From: Planctomycetota bacterium
Lineage (GTDB): Bacteria; Planctomycetota; UBA1135; GCA-002748355
Assembly: GCA_020638795.1 (NCBI GenBank)
Contig: JACKHW010000009.1
Coordinates: forward strand, 62,001 to 126,000
Length of the DNA: 64,000 bases
Direction: 5' to 3'
Shown: positions 53,850-62,649 of the stretch, piece after piece
Position numbering within the stretch: the first letter of the stretch is position 1
Layout: each line of letters opens with the position of its first letter
Translations under genes and position numbers: made by a program
Notes under the pieces: generated by a model
The model's database searches: none
Seen by the model: the letters and a program-made list of their open reading frames with translations, nothing else
What the model was told of the DNA's origin: nothing

Positions 53850-53927
53850 CGTGTTCTCGCTCGGAATCGAATACGCGGCGAGCCTAGTGGGTCCTCCGCG
53901 AAGTTCGTAGCAGAACTTTCGGGCCCG

Positions 53928-56900
53928 CTACCGCGCGTGTTTCCGGCAGCCTTCGACGAGGTCGGCGATGTCCTTCGGATCGAGATCGCCGGCGACGTAG
54001 AAGCGGATCGAAAGACTGCCGTCGCTGCGCGCCTCGACGTGCGGGGCCGGCTCGACGAGCACGCGTCGTTCGCGGCCGAGGAACCGTGTCACGGCCTTGT
54101 CGGCGCCAGGACTGATCTCCTTCTCGCCGAGTCGGAGGCTCTGGACCCGCGGCCCGCCTGCGATGCCACTCGCGAGCGACGAGACGCTGAGTTTCGGCGC
54201 GTTCGGTCTCCCGGCCTGGACGTCGCTCGAAGGCAGATCGAAGGCCGCCGGGTCGAGCGATCGCGGATCGAAGTCGGACGCCTCGAGCGTGAACGCATCC
54301 AGCGCGAGGTCCCGCGCCTCGTCGACGGACGGCTTCTTGGGCTCGGGCGTGAGGACGACTTCGGAACCGCGCGGCAAGCTGTCCGGCTCGATGCGCTTGG
54401 CTTCGAAGGGCTTCTTCACGTCCGCTCGGTCCGAGGGCTTCGTCGCGGGCTCGTGCGAACGCGATGCCGCTCGACTCTGCCTCGAAGGAACAGACTTCGT
54501 TACCGCGTGCCGCGAGACGATCGTCGCGGATCCGCCATTCGATCCCGTCCCGGCTGTCGCCGGAACGGCGGCTTTGCCCTCACCACGGAACAGGAGGAAG
54601 ATCATCAGGAACAGCGCGAGTATCCCCAGCCCCCACGGAAGCCACTGCATCAAGCCGTCTCCGCCAGCCTCGCCCAAGGGGTTCGGCGGCACCTGCGCGT
54701 CGGAACGCGCACGATCCGCCGCATCGCTGATGCGCGTCGCATCGCGCCGCGTCGCACCGCCTTCGTTCTCCCCTGTCGCGAACACGGGCTTCGGGTTCTC
54801 GGTCGTGTTCTCGGTCGTGCGCGCACCGGACGTCTTGGCTGCATCGTCCTCGGACCGCCGCTCGGCATTCGACGCACCACTCGACGTCTTGTTCGAACCA
54901 GACGCATCCGAAGCGGCTTCGGTGAACAACGGCGACGTGCTCGCCATCCGAGAACGCAAGGTGCTGAGCGAGGACCCGAGTGCATCAAGGCGCAGGATCA
55001 CGTCCTTGCGATTGCGCGCGCGCTCGAGCTCGGCCTTCTCGAGACCGGTTCGCAGGTCTTCGATCTCTCGAGCGATCGCAGGGACGTTGCCGCCGGTCGA
55101 AGGCGACTTCAACAGCTCGTCGAGGCGCGACTGGAGTGCCTGCGTGACGCGTTCTTGGCTCTTGTCGAGCGCCTCGGAAAACGCACGACGTTCGGCATCG
55201 AGACGCTTGTCGATCGCTTCGAGTTGTTTGTCGAACGACGCCGGCCCTGCGGACCCTGCGCCCTTGGCCACGGCATCGAGGATCGCGACGCGTTGCCGAT
55301 CGAGCTTGTCCTCGAAACTCTTGCGTTGCTCGGCGAGCACGCTCTCGAAGGCCTTGTTCTGCTCCGACAGGCGCGACATCACTTCGTCGCGCAACCCGGT
55401 GGTCAGCGGCGCCAATGCCGACTTGACCGCCTCCGCTCCCGCGATCCCACCGCTGCCCGTGGCCTTGCTGACCTGCATTTCGGCGATGCGCGCGTTCATC
55501 GCGTCGAGCCGTCTGGTCAGCGCGACGCTCTGTTCGATCAGGGTGTCGACACGGCTACGCATTTGATCGCTCGGCTGTACGGCATTGGCCAGCCGCTCCG
55601 CAAAATCGACACGCTGCGCCTCGAACCGCTTGGCGAGATCGGTCTGCATCGCCGCTACACGGCTATCGAGGCTCGCTACGGCTGCGCTCGGGTTGCTGGC
55701 CCCGAGCGCAGAGATCTCCTTCTGGACGGTCTCGAGGCTCTTCGCGAGTTCGACGCTCTGTGTATGCAGCTTCTCGAAACGCTCCACGATGATCGGACCC
55801 GGGTCACCGACCTCTTCGAGCTTCGTCGCGAGTGTCTGCTGCTGGAGATCGAAGCGCTGCTTCATCGACTTCTCGATCTCCGTCAAGCGACGCGACAACG
55901 CGTCCTCTCGTGCGAGTTCGCGTTGTTTCTCCTCGGCCATCGCGACCGATCGCTCTTTCCAGAGCTTCTCGAATACGTCGCGCTGTGCATCGAGGTTCTT
56001 CGCGACCTCGGTCTGCAGCGCGGAAAAGCGATCCGCAACGACCTTTTCACCCTTCGACACACTCGCCTCGAAGGCCTCGAGCCGCTTGTCGAAGTCCGCG
56101 ACACGCTTGGCATCGAGTGAATCGAGACGTTTGGTGATCAACTGGCTCTGCGCCTCGAGCTGCTTGTCGAGCTCGGTGCGGAGCGCGGCAACACTGTTGC
56201 CGATCTCCAGCGTCTTGGGGTCGTTCGAGATCTTCGCTTCGAGTTCTTTCTGTCGCGCATCGATCTTGCCGAACACTTCCGTGCGGAACGCATCGAGCTT
56301 GGTCGAAAGACCTTTGGATGCATCCTCTGACTTGGCGGTCAGCTGGCTCAGTTCTGTTCGAAGATCACGAATGAGTGCCGCGCGTTCGGTTTCGAGTCGC
56401 TTCGCAGCGGCTTCGTCCGCCTGTGCGAGCTCTGCCGCTTGGTTCTCGAAACGCTTCCCGAGATCGGCGCGCAGTTCCGTCAACTGCTTCGCGAGATCGG
56501 CCGAACGCGGATCGTCGGCTAGCTTCGCCTCGAGAGCCTTCTGCCGTTCGTCGAGCTTCGCGAACACTTCGCCGCGCAACGTCTGGAGCCGCTCGAGGAT
56601 GGACTTCGTAACTTCGCTCGTCGTGGAGCTGTTCGCGGCGGCGTTCTTCGTGATCGCGGATTCGATGCGCGCCAGTGCGCCCTTCTCGAGTTCGCTGAGC
56701 TGCTTGCGAAGCTCGGCGACCCGTGCTTCGTCCGCGGCCTTCGCTTCGTTCGACAGACGTGCGGCATCCTTGTCGAGGCGAGCATTGAGGTCGGTCCGCA
56801 AGGCATCGAGCTGCTTCTGCACGTCGAGCTGGCGACTCGTTTCGACGATGCGTGCTTCGAGGGCCTTCTGGCGCTCGTCGAGCTTCGCGAACACTTCGTC

Positions 56901-59900
56901 GCGCAGTGAATCGAAGCGTCGCGTCAGATCTTCGGCACGTTTCGCCTCCATCGCTGCAGTCGCCGTGTCCGAACCACCTGCTGCAGCGGCGATTCCCGCG
57001 AGACTCTTCGCGAGTTCGGTGCGTTGCCCGTCGAAGCGGCGAACAAAGTCTGCGCGCATCGCGTCGAACTGCTTCGACAGCGCGGACGCGCTGGCATCAC
57101 CCGTGAGTTTGGCCTCCAACGCCTTCTGACGTTCGTCGAATCCCGCGAACACGTCGGTCTTGAGCGCATCGACTCGCGCGAGCAATGCCTGCTGACGTTG
57201 AGCTTCGAGTTTCGACGCGCTCGCCTCGCTCTCCTTCACCGCAGTCCTGAGTCCAGCGATCTCGCGCGCGACCCGCGCGTCTTGCTCGTCGAGTCGGGCA
57301 ACGAGATCGTCGAGGCGCGACGCGAGTTTCGCCTCGGTCTTTGCGATCGACGCCGAGCGCTCCGTTCCAGTGAGTTCCGCGCGCAGCGCCGCGACTCCCT
57401 TGGCGAGTTCGTCGCGGCTCGCCGCAGCGCTCTTGTCGCTCGCCGTGAGGCGCTCGCGAATCGCCTCGAGTTCGGCGGTGAAGCCCGGGATCGCGACCGT
57501 TGCCTTCCCATCACCGCTCTTCGCAGCCACGGCGAAGCCGGCGACCGCATCTCCGAGTTCGCGACGCAGAGCCGAGAGCTCACGATCTCGCTTGTCGCTC
57601 GACGCCGCGAGCTTCGCATCGAGACTCGCGAATCGCGATCCGAATCGCGTCTCGAACTCCGCGACCGCCTTGGCTGCAGCAGCCTCGGCGGCGGCGCGCT
57701 CGCCGGTGGCGGCGACGGACTTCGCCTCGGCCAAGAGTTCGTTCAGCGCCGTCAGGCGCGAATCGATTTCTTCGCGGTTCTTGCCCGCGCGAGCATCGAG
57801 AGCTTCGAGCGTGGCGCGGAGCTTCGCGAGTTCGCCAGCGGTGCCCGCGTCGATTCGCGGCCCTGCAGCGGGGCTCGGCGCGCTCTCCGATGCCGCCTTC
57901 GCTGCCGCTTCGATTCCACGAGCAGCGTCCTCGAGGCGCTTCGAAGTCGCGCTGAAGCGCTCACCGAGTTCCGCGAGTGTTCGCGCCGTTTCGGCATCGA
58001 CGGGTGCTGCGCGGACTTTGCCAAACGCGGCGCGCAGCTCGTCGAGTCGAGCCAGCATCTTGTCGCTCGCTTCTTTCTCGGCCTTGACTGAAGCGACGAG
58101 TCGAGCGGCCTCGGCCTTCTCGGTCTCCGCGATGCGCGTGCGAAACTCGGCGAGTTCGGCACGGAGGGCCGTGTCGCGCTTCTGCATCTCGTCGGCGATG
58201 ACGGCGAGCCGCGCCTCGAGACGCGTGCCGACGGCATTGGCATCGCTCGGCGATGGAGGGCGACTCGCGAGCGACGAGCGCAAGTCTTCGAGACTTTCGA
58301 GCATCGATCGCCGCCCGGCCGCCGCGAGGTTCTCACTGGCCTCGAGGCGATTCTTGATCGCGAGCAGATCCGCATTGGCGGTCGTCATCGGTGGTGCGGT
58401 TCGCGCGACACCCTCGCTCGCGTTGCCAGTCGTGTTCGCGCTGGCGAGTGATTTGATTTCTGCACGCAGATCGGTCAGGTCGCTCTTGCGATCACTCGAG
58501 CTCTTCTCGAACTCCGACTCGAGGGTTTTCAGCGCGGCGTCGAATCGCTTCTCGAACGCGGCAACAGCATCACTCGCCGCTTTGCGCTCCTTCGCGATCG
58601 CGGCATCGCGTTCGTCGAGAGTCTTCGACAACGCTTCGAGCTCGAGGGTCCGACGCCCTTCCTTGTCGGTGATCGCCTTCGCGAGGGAGTCGATACGCTC
58701 CGCGAGATCGTCACCGATCCGAGTCGGAGCGACCCCTGTCGGCCGGTCGGAGAGCAGCTTGCGAAGCGTATCCACACCAGATGTGAGTTCGTCACGCACC
58801 GACTCCGCACGTGTCTCGCTCTGGGCAAGTCGGCGACGGATCGCGGCGAGGTCGTTCGCGAACGAAGGGAGGAGTTTCTGGACACGATCCCCTTCGTTGC
58901 TCGTGCGACTCGCCGCAACGAACCCCGTGACCGCGTCACCCAGCTCCCGCCGCAGCAATGTGACCTCGTCGTTTCGCGCGCGATCGTTCTGCTCGAGCCG
59001 CGTCGCGAGCGAACCGATCTCTTCGTGCAAGCGTTTCTCGAACTGCTCGAAGCGGGCCTTGTCCTCGGGCGCCACCTTCGTCGCACGGAGATTCTCGTCG
59101 AGTCGCTCGAAGAGTGCATCGAGCCGGCGTTGCATGGCTTCGAGAGCACGCTGCTGCGCCTCGAGTGCCTCGCGCTGCGCAGCGATGGAGCGCACGACCG
59201 ACTCGTCTTGCTCCGCGTTTCGCTGCGCGCCTGCGGCGTCTTTCGGCAACTGCGCCGCCGTGTTGCGCATCGCGTCCAAGCGCACGGTGGCGTCCTCCAG
59301 CGCGCGTCGCAGATCGACGAGGTCCGCCTTCGTCACGTCCGAATCGCTGTTCGTCGCGCGCTTCGAGAGCCCATCGAGACGGCGTTCGATCGCGTCGAGG
59401 CGGCGATAGCTCGCTTCGGTTCCCTCGAGAAGTTGGTCTGCGCGCACCTTCGCCGTGCGATCCTGAGGGTCGTCGACGCGCTTGGCGGCAGCCGCCAACT
59501 TCGCGGATTCGAGCTTGGCGGATTCGAGCCTCGCAGCATCCAGCTTCGCGGCTTCGACGCTGGCCGCCTCGACCTTCGCCGTTTCTGCGGCGCGACGCGC
59601 GAACCACGCCTCGGCATCGTCGACGGCTCGTTCGGCATCGCCGGGCGTCGCCCCGGTCTGGTCGAACCGCGTCACACGCTCGAGGAGGCTCGGATCGGGA
59701 CGGCCTCGTGAATGACGCTCGAGTTCTTGCCGCGCCCAATCGACTCCAGGCATCGAGGAAGGAAAGTCATCGATGAGTTCCCCTCGAGTCTTGCCATCGA
59801 GTTGGGAGATGAGGCCTTGCAACGTGGCGCGATCCGGGTCCGTCGTCGGCACGGTGCACGACGCCGAGGACCACACGAAGCACGCCAGCAGCGGCAATGC

Positions 59901-59930
59901 CAAACGTCGCGGTGCGCGATGGAGTTTCAT
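53928..59930 (-). CDS. Giant coiled-coil protein with lipoprotein-type N-terminus and C-terminal membrane helix
   Basis: A 2000-residue protein. MKLHRAPRRLALPLLACFVW runs into SSASC, a plausible lipobox with Cys28. Residues 80-1700 are almost wholly Ala/Glu/Lys/Arg/Leu helical sequence in heptads. Three related blocks lie near 325-397, 483-560 and 787-857 (LRRELGDAV-GF, then LLAIRRRL-like and SRDELAKGVAALRAEL), and four copies of a KLDERQKALEAK motif lie near 935-1225. A membrane helix follows at about 1763-1785 (WLPWGLGILALFLMIFLLFR), then a Pro/Ser/Lys-rich linker and a small C-terminal domain (VLVEPAPHVEARSDGSLSIR). It could be an envelope-spanning tether. A frame extends 321 bases upstream over the preceding gene. 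The start is supported by the signal sequence only. Confidence 0.85.
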   Translation of the reverse strand: MKLHRAPRRLALPLLACFVWSSASCTVPTTDPDRATLQGLISQLDGKTRGELIDDFPSSMPGVDWARQELERHSRGRPDPSLLERVTRFDQTGATPGDAERAVDDAEAWFARRAAETAKVEAASVEAAKLDAARLESAKLESAKLAAAAKRVDDPQDRTAKVRADQLLEGTEASYRRLDAIERRLDGLSKRATNSDSDVTKADLVDLRRALEDATVRLDAMRNTAAQLPKDAAGAQRNAEQDESVVRSIAAQREALEAQQRALEAMQRRLDALFERLDENLRATKVAPEDKARFEQFEKRLHEEIGSLATRLEQNDRARNDEVTLLRRELGDAVTGFVAASRTSNEGDRVQKLLPSFANDLAAIRRRLAQSETRAESVRDELTSGVDTLRKLLSDRPTGVAPTRIGDDLAERIDSLAKAITDKEGRRTLELEALSKTLDERDAAIAKERKAASDAVAAFEKRFDAALKTLESEFEKSSSDRKSDLTDLRAEIKSLASANTTGNASEGVARTAPPMTTANADLLAIKNRLEASENLAAAGRRSMLESLEDLRSSLASRPPSPSDANAVGTRLEARLAVIADEMQKRDTALRAELAEFRTRIAETEKAEAARLVASVKAEKEASDKMLARLDELRAAFGKVRAAPVDAETARTLAELGERFSATSKRLEDAARGIEAAAKAASESAPSPAAGPRIDAGTAGELAKLRATLEALDARAGKNREEIDSRLTALNELLAEAKSVAATGERAAAEAAAAKAVAEFETRFGSRFASLDAKLAASSDKRDRELSALRRELGDAVAGFAVAAKSGDGKATVAIPGFTAELEAIRERLTASDKSAAASRDELAKGVAALRAELTGTERSASIAKTEAKLASRLDDLVARLDEQDARVAREIAGLRTAVKESEASASKLEAQRQQALLARVDALKTDVFAGFDERQKALEAKLTGDASASALSKQFDAMRADFVRRFDGQRTELAKSLAGIAAAAGGSDTATAAMEAKRAEDLTRRFDSLRDEVFAKLDERQKALEARIVETSRQLDVQKQLDALRTDLNARLDKDAARLSNEAKAADEARVAELRKQLSELEKGALARIESAITKNAAANSSTTSEVTKSILERLQTLRGEVFAKLDERQKALEAKLADDPRSADLAKQLTELRADLGKRFENQAAELAQADEAAAKRLETERAALIRDLRTELSQLTAKSEDASKGLSTKLDAFRTEVFGKIDARQKELEAKISNDPKTLEIGNSVAALRTELDKQLEAQSQLITKRLDSLDAKRVADFDKRLEAFEASVSKGEKVVADRFSALQTEVAKNLDAQRDVFEKLWKERSVAMAEEKQRELAREDALSRRLTEIEKSMKQRFDLQQQTLATKLEEVGDPGPIIVERFEKLHTQSVELAKSLETVQKEISALGASNPSAAVASLDSRVAAMQTDLAKRFEAQRVDFAERLANAVQPSDQMRSRVDTLIEQSVALTRRLDAMNARIAEMQVSKATGSGGIAGAEAVKSALAPLTTGLRDEVMSRLSEQNKAFESVLAEQRKSFEDKLDRQRVAILDAVAKGAGSAGPASFDKQLEAIDKRLDAERRAFSEALDKSQERVTQALQSRLDELLKSPSTGGNVPAIAREIEDLRTGLEKAELERARNRKDVILRLDALGSSLSTLRSRMASTSPLFTEAASDASGSNKTSSGASNAERRSEDDAAKTSGARTTENTTENPKPVFATGENEGGATRRDATRISDAADRARSDAQVPPNPLGEAGGDGLMQWLPWGLGILALFLMIFLLFRGEGKAAVPATAGTGSNGGSATIVSRHAVTKSVPSRQSRAASRSHEPATKPSDRADVKKPFEAKRIEPDSLPRGSEVVLTPEPKKPSVDEARDLALDAFTLEASDFDPRSLDPAAFDLPSSDVQAGRPNAPKLSVSSLASGIAGGPRVQSLRLGEKEISPGADKAVTRFLGRERRVLVEPAPHVEARSDGSLSIRFYVAGDLDPKDIADLVEGCRKHAR

Positions 59931-59997
59931 GAACTTGGTCACGGCAGATGGGATCACGGTAGGCAGATTCGGTTCAGGTCGCTCGAAGCCCGCTCGA

Positions 59998-60729
59998 TCA
60001 CGATGCGGCTCCGGAGACGGCTTCGGTCGACACAACAGCTCCCGGCGGTCGCGGCACGTCGAAGTGAATGGATTCGCCTCCCCTACCCCTCGTCGCACTG
60101 TCGTCATGCTCGCGCGTCTTGTTGCCATGCTCGCGCGTCTTGTTGCCATGCTCGCGCGTCCATGCAACGCGAGGACCAAGACAAAGATCCCCGTGCGGCA
60201 CGACCTCTCGGGTCGAGAGTTCGAGGCGGCATCGCTTGGGACGCCACACATCAGGGCCCCGGTTCTCGAGCGTCATGGCGAGCCAAATGCGATTGCGATC
60301 GCGAGGCAGGCGATCGACCGTATCGCGGAAGGACTCGTCCTGCGCGTGGTGATACCCCTCTCCTTCGCGAAACCCGAGTCGCAGGTCGCGATCGTGCGTG
60401 GTGGCGAGCACGCTGTCCCCGCCGGGTCCACTCACGACGAACCTCTGCGCGGACGGAACAGGGACCCAACCCGTCAGTCGACTTCGCGGCGCGAGCACGA
60501 CGGAGTTCGAGAACGTCAGCTCGACAGGGTGCTCGGGAAGCCGCACTTCGACGCGCGCCTCGAGGTCCTCGTCAGGCAATCCGAGATGACCCTCGAACAG
60601 CAACGTGTCGTCCATCGCGACGCAGAAGATCGAACCGCTACGCCGCTCGAGCAACCAGCGTACGCCATGAAGTTCGGCGCGAGTCGGGGTCGTGTCCCCA
60701 GGAAGCGCAATCGCGAGATGGTGAGCCAT
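59998..60729 (-). CDS. Protein of unknown function with HGNKTRE repeats
   Basis: A 243-residue protein starting MAHHLAIALPGDTTPTRAEL, without a signal peptide. Residues 20-190 look like a compact beta-rich domain (SIFCVAMDDTLLFEGHLGLP, VEVRLPEHPVELTFSNSVVL, RIWLAMTLENRGPDVW). Residues 190-207 contain seven-residue tandem repeats HGNKTRE. The C-terminus is Gly/Arg/Ser-rich. I do not recognise a family. Codon usage switches to typical coding pattern exactly at this ATG, although the frame is open further upstream. It precedes the giant coiled-coil gene by 67 bases and is likely in its operon. Confidence 0.65.
   Translation of the reverse strand: MAHHLAIALPGDTTPTRAELHGVRWLLERRSGSIFCVAMDDTLLFEGHLGLPDEDLEARVEVRLPEHPVELTFSNSVVLAPRSRLTGWVPVPSAQRFVVSGPGGDSVLATTHDRDLRLGFREGEGYHHAQDESFRDTVDRLPRDRNRIWLAMTLENRGPDVWRPKRCRLELSTREVVPHGDLCLGPRVAWTREHGNKTREHGNKTREHDDSATRGRGGESIHFDVPRPPGAVVSTEAVSGAAS
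60105..60160 (-). repeat. 21-bp coding tandem repeat
   Basis: On the plus strand the unit CATGCTCGCGCGTCTTGTTG plus C occurs at 60105-60125 and 60126-60146, with a 14-base third part at 60147-60160. The copies are identical in DNA, so the expansion is recent. On the coding strand each copy gives HGNKTRE. Confidence 0.9.
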
Positions 60730-61096
60730 GAGCCGCAGAGCCGGAGTTCGCAACGCGCGAGGTGCGAGCCCGCGCGAAGCACGAAAACGAATTCGATCAC
60801 GTCGTCGTGAGCCAGCCGAACCGCACCGATCCCCGCGAACCAACGTCCCCCACGGTGCCGACTCCAAGACAAGACTAACAGCCGAGAACACGGCGCGCCA
60901 AGAAGGCTCCGGCGCACGAGGGTCGCGGCGTCAGAAAGTTCTTGCGACGAGCCACTTCGGGTCGTTAGAACTTCGACCGCTCGTTGCGGTGCTGGCGCGA
61001 AATACCCTCGATCGTGCCGCACGTTCCTCGACTCGAGGAGCGCGACGATCGCCGCATGCGGCGTTTGGACACCGTCTCGAGACCGCATGGACACGA
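60730..61096. other. Intergenic region upstream of the giant-protein operon and tRNA-Val
   Basis: A 367-base stretch. It should hold the leftward promoter of the gene at 60729 and the rightward promoter of the tRNA, but no convincing boxes are seen. A leftward frame (60516-61094) crosses it and includes a plausible-looking segment at about 60745-60845 (AHDDVIEFVFVLRAGSHLAR), possibly a gene remnant, but it runs out of frame with the supported gene. Confidence 0.4.
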
Positions 61097-61173
61097 GGGC
61101 GATTAGCTCAGTTGGTTAGAGCACTAGCTCGACAAGCTAGGGGTCGAAGGTTCGAGTCCTTCATCGCCCACCA
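61097..61173 (+). tRNA. tRNA-Val (GAC)
   Basis: A 77-base tRNA. Acceptor stem GGGCGAT pairs with ATCGCCC, D-arm is GCTCAGTTGGTTAGAGC, the anticodon arm CTAGC-TCGACAA-GCTAG carries anticodon GAC, and the T-arm is AAGGTTCGAGTCCTT. The discriminator base is A, and CCA is encoded at 61171-61173. It stands alone. Confidence 0.97.
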
Positions 61174-61244
61174 TTCTCCGCAAGGACTTGCGTCGAGAGC
61201 GGCGCTTCACGACCCGACGAACGGCGTGAAGAATCCCGCGTATC

Positions 61245-61285
61245 AAAAAAAGTCGCGGCTGCCCCACCGAAGTGAGACAGCCGCG
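61245..61285 (-). terminator. Rho-independent terminator for the gene at 61389-62462
   Basis: Read on the minus strand, a GC-rich hairpin with arms CGCGGCTG (61285-61278) and CAGCCGCG (61261-61254), the stem extending inward with mismatches to a TTCG-like loop, is followed by GACTTTTTTT. This is a textbook intrinsic terminator, about 105 bases after the stop codon. Confidence 0.88.
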
Positions 61286-61388
61286 GGCAGTCGCGCCGGA
61301 GCGCGACGGCTCTTCTTCCCGGAAGGGAAACGGTGTTGGAATTCGTGATTGGAAGTCGAACGTGGCGGGCGGCGAAGCGCCTACCCGC

Positions 61389-62462
61389 TCAGTTGACTTT
61401 GAAGACGATCGTCTGGCCTTCCCAGCCGTACTGGGCGTCGTCCTTGTCGGGATCGAACGTTCGGGTGCCGCTGCCGTAGTTGTAACGGTGGCCACAGTCG
61501 TACGGCGCCGCGTTGCGGTAATCACCGAAGGTCGTCTCGATGCCGCGCGACCAACGCAACGCATTCGTCGGATCGAACGCGACGCCTTGCGACCAGACTT
61601 GCTGCCCCTTGAGAGCCGGGGGGACGATTCCCCAGTCGAAGTTGGCGTAGCCGCCCGACGGGGTCACGACCGGAATCGGGTGAATGAAGACCGCGGGTGA
61701 AGCGAGATCCGCATAAATGCTGCAGCCGCCCCCGATCGCTTGATCGACGCGCTTGTCGCTGATCCACATCAGGGAAATGTCGCCTGTGTTCCGCGTGTAG
61801 CTGTACGTGCGGAACAACTCGCCGACGTTGTAGCCCGTCGAGTAGTTGTAGAAGTTGGTCGGATTGCACGCAGTGCCGTACGAAACCGACGTGCCACGCG
61901 TGCCCGTCACCGCACGGTCGTCCTGGGAGTCGACGTAGAAATTGACGTTGGCCTGGTTCGCGGATGCGTAGGTCGCCCAATCGATGACGACAGCGTCACC
62001 CTTGACCGCGAACGGCCGATCACCGAGCACGATGTTGAACGGCGCGACGCCCGTGTAGGCGGCGAACGCGGCGAAGTTGAACGTCTTCTTGGTCTGGAAG
62101 ACCGCGACGTCGTCGCCGTGGTTGTCCGCGAACTTGTTGCTGAGCACCTTCGGGTCGCACGACTTCGTCGTGCCGCCGCTCGAGAGCCACACCTGGATGT
62201 CGCAGGTGAAACCCGTGGTCAGATAGGCACCGCCGTTCGCACGCGCGCTGAGCTGAGTGATGACCTTGCCGGTCGTCCAACTCGTGCCGCTGCCGCTGTA
62301 GCCGCACTGGATGCGTGCGGGAACATAGCGCAACGGGATATGACGCGAGGCATCGCCCTCGGTCGTGCCGAGCGTCGGAGAATCAGGCAGAGTTTCGGTC
62401 GTTTGTGCGACCGCGATCGAGGGGAGCACCGCAACGGCGCCGAGCATCCAGAGAGTTCGCAT
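61389..62462 (-). CDS. Secreted protein of unknown function
   Basis: A 357-residue protein with signal peptide MRTLWMLGAVAVLPSIAVAQ; an ATG 11 codons upstream is possible. The mature protein is beta-rich, Tyr/Asn/Thr-rich, with a few cysteines (FTCDIQVWL, KSCDPKVL, GTACNPTNF, GGGCSIYA). The segment from FTCDIQVWLSSGGTTK to VLGDRPFAVKGDAVVIDW resembles in pattern residues 100-215 of the protein at 29700, so they may be distant relatives. It does not show the shared C-terminal module; it ends WEGQTIVFKVN. It is followed by a strong terminator. Confidence 0.78.
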   Translation of the reverse strand: MRTLWMLGAVAVLPSIAVAQTTETLPDSPTLGTTEGDASRHIPLRYVPARIQCGYSGSGTSWTTGKVITQLSARANGGAYLTTGFTCDIQVWLSSGGTTKSCDPKVLSNKFADNHGDDVAVFQTKKTFNFAAFAAYTGVAPFNIVLGDRPFAVKGDAVVIDWATYASANQANVNFYVDSQDDRAVTGTRGTSVSYGTACNPTNFYNYSTGYNVGELFRTYSYTRNTGDISLMWISDKRVDQAIGGGCSIYADLASPAVFIHPIPVVTPSGGYANFDWGIVPPALKGQQVWSQGVAFDPTNALRWSRGIETTFGDYRNAAPYDCGHRYNYGSGTRTFDPDKDDAQYGWEGQTIVFKVN

Positions 62463-62649
62463 GAGCTTCAGGAATAGTTGAGGGAACAGAAACATATCCC
62501 GAGCGCAGAGAACCGAGAGCTCGGGAACGACCCGATCAAATATAACACAACTTTAGATGTCTAAAGATTTCCGCACAAAAATCGAGAGACCCGTGTGGCG
62601 ATGCCATTACGCCCGAAGGTCCTGGACCGCGGACGAGCTGCGTCCGAGC

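Noticed and set aside
57370..59409. Long open frame (679 codons) on the plus strand
   Set aside because: It is antisense to the giant coiled-coil gene and is Ser/Arg/Ala-rich, the usual mirror of a GC-rich Glu/Lys/Ala coding strand. The same holds for the frames at 55585-57129 and 54097-55566.
60516..61094. Minus-strand frame upstream of the HGNKTRE gene
   Set aside because: It overlaps the supported gene out of frame and loses coding composition inside it; at most a remnant near 60745-60845.
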